Source of the DNA: Maribacter sp.
Lineage (GTDB): Bacteria; Bacteroidota; Bacteroidia; Flavobacteriales; Flavobacteriaceae
DNA: 64,000 nt
Assembly (NCBI GenBank): GCA_011050675.1
Contig: DRFI01000031.1
Coordinates: 154,674-218,673, forward strand
Reading direction: 5' to 3'
Part shown: in pieces, positions 44,979 to 55,400 of the stretch
How the letters are laid out: each line of letters starts with the position of its first letter
Position numbering within the stretch: position 1 is the first letter of the stretch
Translations under genes and position numbers: made by a program
The notes under the pieces: model-generated
The model's input: only the letters and a program-made list of their open reading frames with translations
Told to the model about the DNA's origin: nothing
Database searches by the model: none

Positions 44979-45561
44979 TTGCTTCATTTAAAATTGGCAA
45001 CAGACCCACGTTGGGTGAATATTGTTGAAAAGAATCTAGAAGAAATACTAACAGATCATGCGTGGTGTGAACAGAAGGCCGCTACTAATGCGATTACAAT
45101 AATTACACTTAATTCTGAATACCCCGCTTTAGTTACCGATTTGCTTTTTTTGCCCCAAGAAGAATTAGAGCACTTTCAAATGGTACATGAAATTATTAAA
45201 AAGCGTGGGTACACCTTAGGCAGAGAGCGCAAAGACAGCTACGTGAACGAGCTCTACAAGTTCATGAATAAAGGGGGAAACAGACTGCAATCGATGGTAG
45301 ACAGACTCTTATTTTCCGCTATGATCGAAGCGCGAAGCTGCGAACGTTTTAAACTACTTTCCAAGTAAAATTAAAGACTCAGAACTTTCTAAGTTCTACC
45401 ACGATTTAGTGATTAGTGAAGCAGGCCATTACACTACTTTTATTGGCTTTGCCCGCAAATACGGCGCTGGTATAGATGTAGACAAACGCTGGCAAGAACT
45501 TGTTGCCTTTGAAGCTGAAGTGATTAAAAACTACGGAAAAGAAGAAACGATACACGGCTAA
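44979..45561 (+). pseudogene. miaE: tRNA-(ms2io6A)-hydroxylase-like gene with a frameshift
   Basis: From a TTG at 44979 the frame gives LKLATDPRWVNIVEKNLEEI, CEQKAATNAI, the first diiron E-x-x-H (EELEHFQMVHEI) and EARSCERFKLL, then stops at 45366-45368. The rest continues in another frame (KIKDSELSKFYHDLVISEAG, then HYTTFIGFARKYGAG, ending KEETIHG). Removing one base near 45360-45367 restores 193 residues, the normal length. The truncated protein would lack the second E-x-x-H (EAGH) and so its diiron site. A sequencing error in the short CCAAG stretch is the alternative. Confidence 0.8.
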
Positions 45562-45626
45562 AATTTACCTCTACTGCTACATCTGTCATTGCCTAGTGTC
45601 TGGCTTACTTTTGTGGGTCACCTGTC

Positions 45627-45650
45627 ACTCTCGATAGCTATCGGGAGAGT
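45627..45650. repeat. small palindromic repeat
   Basis: ACTCTC-GATAGCTATC-GG-GAGAGT: a self-complementary core with matching arms, between two convergent genes. The GATAGCTATCGGGA type recurs in flavobacterial intergenic regions. It may act as a terminator. Confidence 0.5.
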
Positions 45651-45696
45651 GCTAGCATGGGTCTGAGCCTATAAATTTTTAGTTCGAACGCCTAAA

Positions 45697-46125
45697 TTAA
45701 ACCCTATAATAATCTCCTTTCCAACTTTTGATACTCGATTTAATTTCTTTGGCAGAGAGTTTTTCTTTCAAAGCTTTTTCCATCAAGGGTAAAAACTCAT
45801 CATCGCTGGCAAAACGTAAGGCAATTATTTGCGACATTCTTAAATCTGAAGGAAGTAGTTTTTCCGTCATCGCATAATGTCTCATATTTTCTTCAGCTCT
45901 AATAGCTCTGTCTTGTGCTTTTAAAGGGAATGTTCTTATATACCAAGCCATGACAATCAAGATAATGGCAGTTAGCACCATTAAAGATGCTAAATACAGG
46001 TTTTCTGATGTGGTACTAAAAAGATGATATACCGATCCAGCTAATAATGCAACTAAGGCGACAAATAACACGCCGTGAAACCCTGTTACTAGATTTGCGT
46101 GATTTTTGAAATTTTGATCTTTCAT
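45697..46125 (-). CDS. DUF6526-family membrane protein
   Basis: 142 residues. MKDQNFKNHANLVTGFHGVL, then two hydrophobic segments (VALVALLAGSVYHLF; LYLASLMVLTAIILIVMAWYI), then KAQDRAIRAEENMRHYAMT and LRMSQIIALRFASDDEFLPL, which is the family signature (QxRAIRAEEnlRh). Function unknown; common in Bacteroidota. Monocistronic. Confidence 0.85.
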   Translation of the reverse strand: MKDQNFKNHANLVTGFHGVLFVALVALLAGSVYHLFSTTSENLYLASLMVLTAIILIVMAWYIRTFPLKAQDRAIRAEENMRHYAMTEKLLPSDLRMSQIIALRFASDDEFLPLMEKALKEKLSAKEIKSSIKSWKGDYYRV

Positions 46126-46484
46126 TTTATGATTTTTGATAAAGATACTTGTATAAATACGACTTTGATCAGGTTGTTAGTAAGGGGTTTATGTATGAAA
46201 AGTAGGATAGGTGTAGAAATTTTTCTTTTCCTTGTTCATTATTTTAATAAAAAATCAGTCCGTTGAAAATAGGTTATTGAATTTTAGTGTTACCTAAGTT
46301 TTTTATAAACTATAAAGGCTTTTGATAGTTGCGGGGGTCACTCGTCACAGATGAGCACCAGCAGGAGGCAATTGCATAGAGCGCATGGAAAACTCTTTAC
46401 CAAAGGTGCGTTCTGTTAAGAGTCTGTATTAATAAAGCATCCTTTATTTGAACTTTGATTTAACTCAGCTCTTGTTGACTGTAG
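46126..46484. other. intergenic region with degenerate repeats
   Basis: About 360 bases without a gene. GGGGGTCACTCGTCACAGATGAGCAC near 46334 resembles, in part, GTGGGTCACCTGTCAC near 45613. ATCCTTTATTTGAACTTTGAT at 46439 is repeated at 47421. Confidence 0.5.
46439..46459. repeat. 21-bp direct repeat, copy 1
   Basis: ATCCTTTATTT(G)AACTTTGAT; the copy at 47421-47441 differs at one position. Copy 1 is 25 bases after the 3' end of the 46485-47240 gene; copy 2 overlaps the 3' end of the relic at 47419. Confidence 0.6.
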
Positions 46485-47240
46485 TTAATTTTTATATACA
46501 GCAACTTTCAACCAAATAGCATCTAGTTCTTTTTTGGTTTTAATTTTAAATTTTTTCATTATTAGTGGGTGATACTTCTCCTCTTGTAAATCTATATATT
46601 TTTCATGCATCAATTCAGTATAGATTTCTAATTCCCTTTGAGTTGGCATGTCTTTTTTTTGAATGTTACCAACTTTGTCTTTGATTATCATGTCAAATGC
46701 GTAATTACTTCGATTGTTGTTTATAATAATTTCAGAAGTTAAAGAGCCTGGTTTTCCAATGGGACCCCAATAGGACTTTCCAAAAGTATACTGATTATTC
46801 CCAATGTCAGTTTTATTATCAAATGCAAAGATTACTATTTCATCAAGTTCATTGTCAGCAGTATATTTTTCCGATACAAATGAGCAAAAGGTGTTTGACA
46901 GATTTTCTTTTGTAATACTCGTTGGTATCACAATGTATAGAGTTAATCTCTTCATCCTGGGCATTCTTTCCAATTGCGCAGCAGTATAATCATAAGTGTT
47001 TTGCACAATAGCACTGCTATTTCCATATTCCTTATCTACTATTGTATACTTTGAAACTTTAGTATTGTTGAATAGTATTTCGAAATTCGAATTTGCAATA
47101 TTAGATTGTGGTTTTTCTGAATTTGAAATTACACTCTTAGAAATTTTTGACTTATTAGCAGTAGGATTTGAAGTCTCTTTTTTCGTATTTGAGCAACTTG
47201 ATCTAAGTAGTATAAAAGCAAAAAATAGAATTCTATTCAT
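46485..47240 (-). CDS. hypothetical lipoprotein
   Basis: 251 residues. A short hydrophobic start and lipobox LRSSC (Cys16) indicate a lipoprotein. An Asn/Ser/Lys-rich linker (20-50) leads to a folded part with KYTIVDKEYGNSSAIVQNTY, RLTLYIVIPTSITKENL, FAFDNKTDIG and KSYWGPIGKPG. No family recognised with confidence; the arrangement is reminiscent of small DUF4875-like domains. The gene stands alone in an accessory stretch. Function unknown. Confidence 0.65.
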   Translation of the reverse strand: MNRILFFAFILLRSSCSNTKKETSNPTANKSKISKSVISNSEKPQSNIANSNFEILFNNTKVSKYTIVDKEYGNSSAIVQNTYDYTAAQLERMPRMKRLTLYIVIPTSITKENLSNTFCSFVSEKYTADNELDEIVIFAFDNKTDIGNNQYTFGKSYWGPIGKPGSLTSEIIINNNRSNYAFDMIIKDKVGNIQKKDMPTQRELEIYTELMHEKYIDLQEEKYHPLIMKKFKIKTKKELDAIWLKVAVYKN

Positions 47241-47418
47241 ATCTAGTTTTATTATAATTGTTTTGATTTTTTAACTATAGCCAACGGTTAAGCTCGTATT
47301 TTAATTTAAACTTTTTGTTTTGGCTAGTTTCTATGGTCATAAACACATTTATAATTTTGTTAGCACCTATCGATAGTGCATGTCTTTTAAATACCCTCAC
47401 AAAAAAGACGTTTTTTCG

Positions 47419-47898
47419 CTATCCTTTATTTAAACTTTGATAAAATAGGCTCACAAAAATTCTTATGCGGTTATTTTTGATAAAATTAAATCTTGCCATA
47501 TTTTTTCCATGCGTTCTTGAGTTTTTTCCTGAATTAGAAAATTCATAAAAAGATTGTCCACTACTCCCATGCATTGTTTTTGGAACAAAATGACTTTCAG
47601 ATAGACTGCTTGAAACAACATATTTTAGATTTACTTCCGGAGTATCATTTTCTATAACATCAATCAATTCATCTACAAAAGTATTGTTTATGATGTGACA
47701 AATCATACGTAGGTCATGCTCCTCTATGTCATTATTTAAAAATGCTTCGAAGGCGATATCAATCTATTGTATTTTGACTTGGGAATCACTTTGCTCAAGT
47801 TCTTTCCTGATAAACATAAAGCTTATTTTTACAACTATTCGCTGTAACATTCCTCTAGAAATGGTTTGATATTCCAAAACATAATCATCCAATCCTAC
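47419..47898 (-). pseudogene. decayed ORF of unknown family
   Basis: Two open stretches in the same frame are separated by a TAG: GLDDYVLEYQTISRGMLQRI... ending DSQVKIQ, then IDIAFEAFLNNDIEEHDLRM and MICHIINNTFVDELIDVIEN to the stop at 47419. The first part has no start codon at a likely place. The composition looks protein-like and the frame is continuous across the TAG, which suggests a gene with a nonsense mutation. I do not recognise the family. Confidence 0.4.
47421..47441. repeat. 21-bp direct repeat, copy 2
   Basis: ATCCTTTATTT(A)AACTTTGAT, one mismatch from the copy at 46439-46459, same orientation. Confidence 0.6.
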
Positions 47899-48139
47899 TT
47901 AGGAATGGAGTTGGTGATTAAATATGGTCAATAGACCGATTGTAATAAAAACCTTTGGAATCACTTTGTGTTTTTGATTTTCAAAGATATTAGCTGTAAT
48001 ATGACTAATGCCATATTAATTAAAAAAGGAGCGTCAGAATAAAACAGGAACAATTAAAAATATTTCTTAATTATTTTGGTTTAAATATAATCATTCGTAG
48101 GTTTGCATTTTATTTTTATTAAATCTAAATAAGCATAAC

Positions 48140-50374
48140 GTGAGGAGATTCTTGCCAACTATTGTAATACTACTACTAGGAACCCATTTTGGTATATCAC
48201 AAGAAAGTAATGATAGCAAAGATTCAATAACCCTGAAAACTGAGGTATTGAACGAGGTCATAGTCAATGGAAATACAATTCTCGGGAGTAAATTTGAAGC
48301 TAAAAACAGAACGGGATCCGCAAATTATATATCAGAAAAAGAACTTCAAAAATTCAGCTATAACGATATTAGCAGAATATTGAGAAGTGTTCCTGGTGTC
48401 AACATTTACGAAGAAGACGGTTTTGGGTTACGGCCCAATATCAGTTTGAGGGGTACGTCTCCTGAACGTAGTGCAAAAATCAATCTTATGGAAGATGGAG
48501 TACTTATCGCTCCAGCCCCTTATAGTGCTCCTGCCGCATATTATTTCCCTACAATCGGAAGAATGCAGGCCGTGGAAATATTGAAGGGAAGTAGTCAGGT
48601 GCAATATGGGCCAAATACTACAGGTGGGGCTATCAATATGATTTCTACGCAGATACCAGACCAATTTATGGGAAGAGCGACCTTATCAGCCGGTAACTTC
48701 AATTCAAAAAATACACAAATCGTGGTAGGCGATAGTTTTAAGAACTTCGGATTCGTAAGCGAGTATTATAACTACAATTCGGACGGTTTTAAAAATATTG
48801 ATGGAGGAGGAAATACCGGTTTTGATAAATCGGACTATTTGGCAAAGTTTCGAATAAATACCGATGAAGGTGCCAAAATCTATCAATCCCTTCATTTTAA
48901 AATCCAATTTTCTGAAGAGACGGCCAATGAAACCTATTTGGGGTTGACCGATACGGATTTTAATAAAAATCCCTATCGCAGATATAGAGCCTCTTCGGAA
49001 GATTTAATGGATTCAGAGCACCAACAATACCAATTAACGCACCTCCTTAAATTTTCCCCGGCCTTTGCCATTACTACCACGGGATATGTAAACAAGTTTA
49101 AGCGCAATTGGTACAAGTTGGATGATGTAAATCTTGGTGAACGGGTCGGAATAAACAATGTACTCTCAGATCCAGACACCTATGCTATGGAATACAATGC
49201 CCTGTTGGGAAACACGGATAGTACAGAAGATGTGTTCGGCATAAAAGCAAATAACAGGAAGTACACCTCCAAAGGAATACAGTCGATAGCCCGGATGCGT
49301 TGGGGTGCTGATTGGTTACAAAGTCTGGAGTTGGGTATTCGGTACCATGAGGATGAGGAAGACAGGTATCAATGGGTAGATAGGTATGGTTTTCAGAACA
49401 ATGAACTAATACGCACAACGGTCGGCATCAAAGGGGCGGATGCAAACCGTATCAGCAACGCAAAGGCAATTGCTGCACATACATTGTACAAACTAAATTT
49501 AGGTAGATTTACATTGACCCCAGGTATTCGGTACGAGAACATTGTATTGGGCAGGATAAATTACGGTACTAATGATGGCTCAAGATTGGGTACAGACCTT
49601 TCCGAGCGTGAGAACCAAGTAGATGTTTGGATACCTGGAATAGGGGCAAATTATACCTTTACCGACAAGCTTTCTATTTTTGGTGGGGTACACAAGGGGT
49701 TTTCCCCTCCTGGCAATACCGAAGGACAAGATGCGGAAAGAAGTATAAATTATGAATTGGGCACACGTTTTAATTATCATGGAATTCAGGGAGAAGTGAT
49801 AGGCTACTACAACGATTATCAAAACTTATTGGGTAGCGACCTTGCCGCCTCGGGAGGAACAGGTAGCTTGGACCAATTTAACGCTGGAGAGGTCAGGGTC
49901 AGCGGAATAGAAGTATTGCTGAACTATAACCTTTTAAATAATCTTTCGCAAAAGTTCCGTTTACCAGTAACATTTACCTACACATTGACCGATACCGAGT
50001 TTCTCAGCTCGTTTGAAAGTGATAACGATATATTCGGGGAGGTTACAGCAGGTGATGAGATGCCGTATATTGCCAAGAATCAATTCAATTTAAATTTTGG
50101 ACTAATGCATAAAAAATTCGCTGTCGACTTAGGTGCTCGTTATATCGATGCATTTAGGACACAAGCAGGGACTGCCACCATTCCTACGAATTTAAGAGTT
50201 GATTCTAATTTTGTTGTTGACCTGTCTGGACGTTATTTCTATAATGATCATTTTACCTTTTCTGCTAACATCATTAACTTGTTTGACACTACCTATGCCG
50301 TATCAAGGGTTCCGGCCGGCCTAAGACCTGGGCATCCGTTTGGGATTAATTTTTCTATCGCCTATGGGTTTTAA
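48140..50374 (+). CDS. FecA-like TonB-dependent receptor
   Basis: 744 residues from a GTG start with a signal peptide ending GISQ. The plug has EVIVNGNTILGSKFEAKNRT, GVNIYEEDGFGLRPNISLRG, RSAKINLMEDGVLIAPAPYS and QVQYGPNTTGGAINM, which closely follow the Fe(III)-dicitrate receptor FecA. The barrel ends FGINFSIAYGF. It lacks both an STN signalling domain and a carboxypeptidase-like domain, so it should transport but not signal. It lies convergent to the ECF sigma gene. Likely ligand: a ferric chelate, by family. Confidence 0.9.
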   Translation: MRRFLPTIVILLLGTHFGISQESNDSKDSITLKTEVLNEVIVNGNTILGSKFEAKNRTGSANYISEKELQKFSYNDISRILRSVPGVNIYEEDGFGLRPNISLRGTSPERSAKINLMEDGVLIAPAPYSAPAAYYFPTIGRMQAVEILKGSSQVQYGPNTTGGAINMISTQIPDQFMGRATLSAGNFNSKNTQIVVGDSFKNFGFVSEYYNYNSDGFKNIDGGGNTGFDKSDYLAKFRINTDEGAKIYQSLHFKIQFSEETANETYLGLTDTDFNKNPYRRYRASSEDLMDSEHQQYQLTHLLKFSPAFAITTTGYVNKFKRNWYKLDDVNLGERVGINNVLSDPDTYAMEYNALLGNTDSTEDVFGIKANNRKYTSKGIQSIARMRWGADWLQSLELGIRYHEDEEDRYQWVDRYGFQNNELIRTTVGIKGADANRISNAKAIAAHTLYKLNLGRFTLTPGIRYENIVLGRINYGTNDGSRLGTDLSERENQVDVWIPGIGANYTFTDKLSIFGGVHKGFSPPGNTEGQDAERSINYELGTRFNYHGIQGEVIGYYNDYQNLLGSDLAASGGTGSLDQFNAGEVRVSGIEVLLNYNLLNNLSQKFRLPVTFTYTLTDTEFLSSFESDNDIFGEVTAGDEMPYIAKNQFNLNFGLMHKKFAVDLGARYIDAFRTQAGTATIPTNLRVDSNFVVDLSGRYFYNDHFTFSANIINLFDTTYAVSRVPAGLRPGHPFGINFSIAYGF

Positions 50375-50447
50375 AAAAAAGTAAGGCCCTGATGGTCATA
50401 TAAACCAAACGTTACCGATCAAAACTTACATAGCGAGACTTTTCACG

Positions 50448-51032
50448 CTACCTTATTCGATGAAGAATTAAAAAGAGAACTTGAATTTTTTCCTTTAACC
50501 TTTCCCTTAACATTCTGAGGGCCTTTGTAAGATGTCCTTCGACTGTTTTGATGGAAATCCCCAAATGTTCAGCGATTTCAATATTGGTCAGTCCTTCTTT
50601 TTTGCTCAACCTAAACACTTGGTTACATTTATTGGGAAGCCGTTCGATCTCTTTTTCAACAATTAATACCTTGCGTTTTACATCTTCTTCATATTCCCTT
50701 TCCATTATATGACCCAAGGTTTCGGCGTAGGTCGTCTCGAACAAATAGGTTTCTTTTTTATACTTTTTTATATGGTCCAAAAAATTATTGCGGACAGACT
50801 TATAGAGCCATCCCTTTATGATGGTTCCCTCCTTTATTTTAGCCCTTTTTTTCCATAATTTGAAAAATGCTTCCTGTACCAGATCTTTTGCCAAAACTTC
50901 ATCACGGCATAAACTTTTGGCATACCAATAGATTTCATTGTAATAGGACCCGATGACCGTTTTGAAAGCTCTCCTATCCCCATTTTGGATCGCCTTAACC
51001 TTTACATTGTTATCTCGGTAATTTGAATTCAT
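50448..51032 (-). CDS. ECF RNA polymerase sigma factor (FecI-like)
   Basis: 194 residues. Region 2: YNEIYWYAKSLCRDEVLAKDLVQEAFFKLWKKRAKI, then GWLYKSVRNNFLDHIKKYKK. Region 4: RLPNKCNQVFRLSKKEGLTN, IAEHLGISIKTVEGHLTKAL. This is the Bacteroidota family in which the sigma is paired with a FecR anti-sigma and an STN-bearing SusC. Those two lie next door, but the sigma gene is divergent from fecR instead of preceding it in the same operon. Confidence 0.92.
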   Translation of the reverse strand: MNSNYRDNNVKVKAIQNGDRRAFKTVIGSYYNEIYWYAKSLCRDEVLAKDLVQEAFFKLWKKRAKIKEGTIIKGWLYKSVRNNFLDHIKKYKKETYLFETTYAETLGHIMEREYEEDVKRKVLIVEKEIERLPNKCNQVFRLSKKEGLTNIEIAEHLGISIKTVEGHLTKALRMLRERLKEKIQVLFLILHRIR

Positions 51033-51147
51033 AAACTATGTTAACAAAAAAAAATCAATATTATAAATTTTTGGTAATAAAAAGCGAGGGTATTGTAAAG
51101 TTCGGTCGTTTAACTAGTATGAATTGGGACTTTCCTAAAAATCAGTA

Positions 51148-52311
51148 ATGAAAAATAAGAAAATAGAAATAATCTTACATAAATTCTTGAATAGTACCGC
51201 TACTCTGGATGAGATTGCTACTTTGGCCAAATGGGTCGAAAAAAACAAATCTAGCTTTCAAGAAGAAGTAGAACTCCATCATTTAATAACTGGGGCTGGA
51301 GATGGACAAAGCCCAGAACACCTGAAGAATAACCTGATAGCGGCCTTTGACCAAGCTAGACTAGCGGCAGGCAGAGCCAAAAAAAGGAATTTACTATTGA
51401 GATATGCCGCAATTTTTATCGGCTTTGCAACCCTTGGTATTTATACTTATCTACAAACCGGCAACAGCGTTGCTGCAATTGAAAAAGAGGTAACTATTAC
51501 TTTGGATGACGGCTCGACAAAGAAAACATTGAACGGTGGACCTTCAAGGATAGTAGTTCGTTCAGGTGCTTATGTTGTAAATCAGGAAGGTACTAAAATT
51601 ACCTATAAAAAAGCTGCGTCAAACCAAAAAGAGACACGTCAGTTGGTTTACAACACCATGGATGTGCCTTATGGGAAAAAGTTTCAGTTGGTACTTTCCG
51701 ACGGTACCGAAGTATACCTTAATTCGGGCTCTTCACTAACGTATCCAGTGGCATTCTACGACCAAGGGCCAAGGAACGTTGTTCTAAGAGGGGAGGCTTA
51801 TTTTACCGTTACTTCAGATTCATTAAGACCATTTACGGTCAGCACCCAAAATATAGATGCAAAAGTCTTGGGTACCGAGTTTAATATTTCAAGTTACCAA
51901 GACGACGAACATATGAAAGTGGTCTTGGTAGAAGGAAGTCTGTCGGTTGGTCAGAGTAACACCTCCAACCCAAGTGCTTTATTGCTGAAACCGAATCAGC
52001 TAGTTTCATATTCATATTTCAACAAAGAACTATCCAAAGAGAATGTGGATGTCAGTAGCTACATTGCATGGAAAGATGGAGTACTACTTTTTAAGAACGA
52101 AGATTTTTATTATATCGCTAAAAAACTTGAAAGGCATTATGATGTAAAGATCGAGATAAAGGATACTCAGTTAAGCAAAGAAAGATACACAGGGAGGTTT
52201 AAAACAGAGACCATAGAAGAAATTTTAAAAGCATTTCAAAGGATTAAAGGATTTGATTATACCATAAATGAAAAACGCATCAAGATAAACCCTAAAAAGT
52301 CAAGTATATGA
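51148..52311 (+). CDS. FecR-family anti-sigma factor
   Basis: 387 residues. A cytoplasmic N-terminal sigma-binding region (LHKFLNSTATLDEIATLAKW), one membrane span (LLLRYAAIFIGFATLGIYTYL, about 94-114), then the periplasmic FecR domain (DVPYGKKFQLVLSDGTEVYL, LRGEAYFTVTSDSLRPFTVS, VLGTEFNISSYQD) and the C-terminal DUF4974 (LFKNEDFYYIAKKLERHYDV). It should hold the sigma factor until the STN domain of the SusC protein encoded next signals substrate. Confidence 0.93.
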   Translation: MKNKKIEIILHKFLNSTATLDEIATLAKWVEKNKSSFQEEVELHHLITGAGDGQSPEHLKNNLIAAFDQARLAAGRAKKRNLLLRYAAIFIGFATLGIYTYLQTGNSVAAIEKEVTITLDDGSTKKTLNGGPSRIVVRSGAYVVNQEGTKITYKKAASNQKETRQLVYNTMDVPYGKKFQLVLSDGTEVYLNSGSSLTYPVAFYDQGPRNVVLRGEAYFTVTSDSLRPFTVSTQNIDAKVLGTEFNISSYQDDEHMKVVLVEGSLSVGQSNTSNPSALLLKPNQLVSYSYFNKELSKENVDVSSYIAWKDGVLLFKNEDFYYIAKKLERHYDVKIEIKDTQLSKERYTGRFKTETIEEILKAFQRIKGFDYTINEKRIKINPKKSSI

Positions 52312-52324
52312 AATGAACTCTAAA

Positions 52325-52359
52325 AGAATCAGGGATTGCTGTAACAATCCCTTGATTCT
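52325..52359 (+). terminator. hairpin between fecR and susC
   Basis: AGAATCAGGGATTG pairs with CAATCCCTTGATTCT (one bulged base), 6-base loop. It lies 14 bases after the fecR stop without a T-run. It may attenuate or separate fecR from the transporter genes. Confidence 0.55.
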
Positions 52360-52407
52360 AAACAAATTTAAAAACTGAATCACCAATTTTTAAACCATCT
52401 CAAAAGT

Positions 52408-55400
52408 ATGAAAAACACACTATGTAAAAGGTATTTTACGATTAAAATAGACCTGAAAATGAAAATTACCGCATTGTTTTTATTGCTTGCCCTGTTTCAA
52501 CTTCAGGCAAGCAATACCTATTCACAGAAATCCAATATTTCTATGAATATGAAGGAAGCCACCATAGCATCGGTATTTGATGAAATAGAAAAAACAACGG
52601 ATTTCAATATTCTGTATAAGAACTCCAGTTTGGACGTTGGTAAACGGATTTCAGTAAATGTCGATAAAGTCAAGATAAACGAGCTTATGGAACTTATTTT
52701 AAAGGAAACCAATGTATCCTTTGAAATTAGAAGAAAACTTATCGTTCTACTTGAAAACGGCAAAAAATTAAATTCCGGAACAAGCCAGGCTTCGTTGAAT
52801 CCTTCAAAGATTCCGGAACAAGCCATGACTGTAACGGGGACGGTTACCGATCAAGACAATATTCCCTTGGGAGGGGTAAGTGTGGTAATAAAGGGCTCCT
52901 CCAAAGGGGTTTCCTCCAGTTTTGATGGGCAATATGAGATTGAAGCTTCAGAAGGCGATATACTCGTGTTCTCATACATCGGCTTTGCCTCAAGTGAGGT
53001 CAGCCTAACACAGGAGAAAGTTATTAACGTTACTATGAAGCCAAGTTCGATGGATTTGAACGAGGTGGTCGTTACCGCAACCGGTGTAAGGCGTAAAGTA
53101 GAGATGGGAAATTCCATTACCAATCTCAATGTTGCTGATGACGTAAAACAGCGCCCAATTAGTAATGTTTCAGATTTACTTCAGGGCCAGGCTACTGGTG
53201 TTCAAATTTCCAGTAGTGGAGGTGCTACAGGCATGGGTTCCCGTATTAGAGTGAGGGGTTCCAACAGTGCATCCCTTTCCAACGAACCCGTAATTTACGT
53301 CGATGGTATTTTGATCAATAACGAGGCCAATTCCATTTCTTTTGAAACCGGTGGGCAGTCCCCTTCACGTTTGAACGATATCAACCCCGAGGATATTGAG
53401 TCTATCGAGATCATTAAGGGCCCTTCTGCGGCAACATTATACGGATCTATAGCGGCGAACGGTGTAATTCGTATTACCACTAAAAAGGGAAAACAAGGAG
53501 AACCAAGATGGTCTGCATTTTTGGAGAGCGGGTTGGTTGAAAACGTAACGACCTATCCCAAAAACTATCAAGCACTTGACGCAGCTGGCAATCCTGGTTT
53601 TAACTTTGAGGCGGCAGAAGGTACTTTTGTCCCCAGTACGGTCAATTCTTTTCAGCCCTTGAACGACCCACGCACCTCACCTTTTAGAACGGGACAATCT
53701 TATGGCGGTGGGTTGAGCGTATCCGGAGGTTCAGAAGTGCTTACGTATTTCCTTTCAGGTAATATTACCGACGGCGAAGGGGTGTTGCCTGTCAATAATA
53801 TAAAAAGAACAAATTTCCGAGGGAATTTCGGAGTCAAAATTACCGATGATTTAAAGGTGAATTTAACCACGGGCTACACCAACAGTAATCTAGAACTACC
53901 CTTGAACGATAATTTCGCCTTGGCTCTAATGAGTCAGGGTCTTAATGGTACATCTACTATAGATGTTAACAACGGTTGGGGCGAGTTTACGCCCGACGAA
54001 CTGTTTACGATTGATACCCGTCAACGAATCAATCGTTTTACCAGTGGTCTTGAATTGCTATGGCAACCCTCTGAAAAATTGAACTTCAGGGCTTCTGGCG
54101 GGCTTGATTTTACATCCCGATGGGACAGCCAGTTCTTCCCGACCGGAGAAGCGCCCGCTTTTCTTAATTATGATGAAGGCGCAAGATTCTCTAATAGGTT
54201 CAATGATTTTGTATATACCTTGGATATGGTAGGCACTTACAAAACGGATTTATGGGAAGGTATAAATTCTCGCACCTCATTGGGGGCCCAATATTTACAG
54301 AATTTGTCACAAGGCACGTTCACAACTGGACTGCAGTTGGTTGCAGGGAGTAACTCCATTGCAGGGGCCGCAGTAACACAGAGTAATGAACAAACCATCG
54401 AATCACGTACCATTGGAGTCTTTTTGGAGGAACAGATCGGCTTTAATGATAAATTGTTTGTCACGGGTGCCGTACGGGTAGATCGTGGGAGTTCTTTTGG
54501 CGCCTCGTTCAATTCGGTGGTTTACCCCAAAATTAGCGCTTCATGGCTGATTTCTGAAGAAGAATTCTTTAATAACTCAGACAAATCTCTAATAAGCTCG
54601 TTACGGCTTAGGGGTGCATGGGGTTCCTCTGGTGTACAGCCAGGTACCAATGATGCCCTTAGGTTTTTCAATCCTATCGCTGCTACCCTAGACGGGCAAA
54701 GCGTAACTGGGGTTACCATTGGAAGCGTGGGCAATTCCGGTTTAAGCCCAGAGCTATCCACAGAAGTCGAATTCGGCTTTGATGCGAAACTATTATCTGA
54801 CAAGATTGGTTTTGAAATGACCTATTTTAATAAACGTACCGAAGATGCCCTTATTTTCAGGCAATTGCCATTATCGCTTGGTGTGGGTGAAGGACGTTTT
54901 GAAAATTTGGGATCTGTTAAAAATTCAGGCATTGAGATAGCGTTAAATACTAGAATCATCGAAACCGATAAATTTTTCTTTGGAATTGATTTTGTAGGTT
55001 CGTTCATAGATAATGAACTAAAAGAACTGGGTCAGGATATTCAACCAATTATTTTTGGTCAGCAACGCCATGTTGAAGGCTATCCGCTTGGTGGCTATTG
55101 GGATGAAACCTATACTTTTAGCGATGCTAATGGCGATGGTTTCATAGGGCAAGATGAGGTTCAAGTCGGAGAAACAGGGTATTTGGGCACCCCATTTGCA
55201 ACTACCGACATTTCTTTTACCCCCACACTAAGTTTTTTCGAAAATCAATTTGTGCTAAGGGGACTCCTAAACTACAGGGGTGGTCAAAAGCTTTATAATA
55301 ACACCGGTGCATGGAGAAACGGGAACAGCAATAACCGAGAACTAAATGACCCCGATGCCTCACTAGCCGATCAGGCAAGAGCCGTGGCATCTAAATTTTT

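Noticed and set aside
47706..48139. An intact gene between the relic and the FecA-like receptor
   Set aside because: Frames are short and interrupted; only the decayed continuation up to 47898 looks protein-like.
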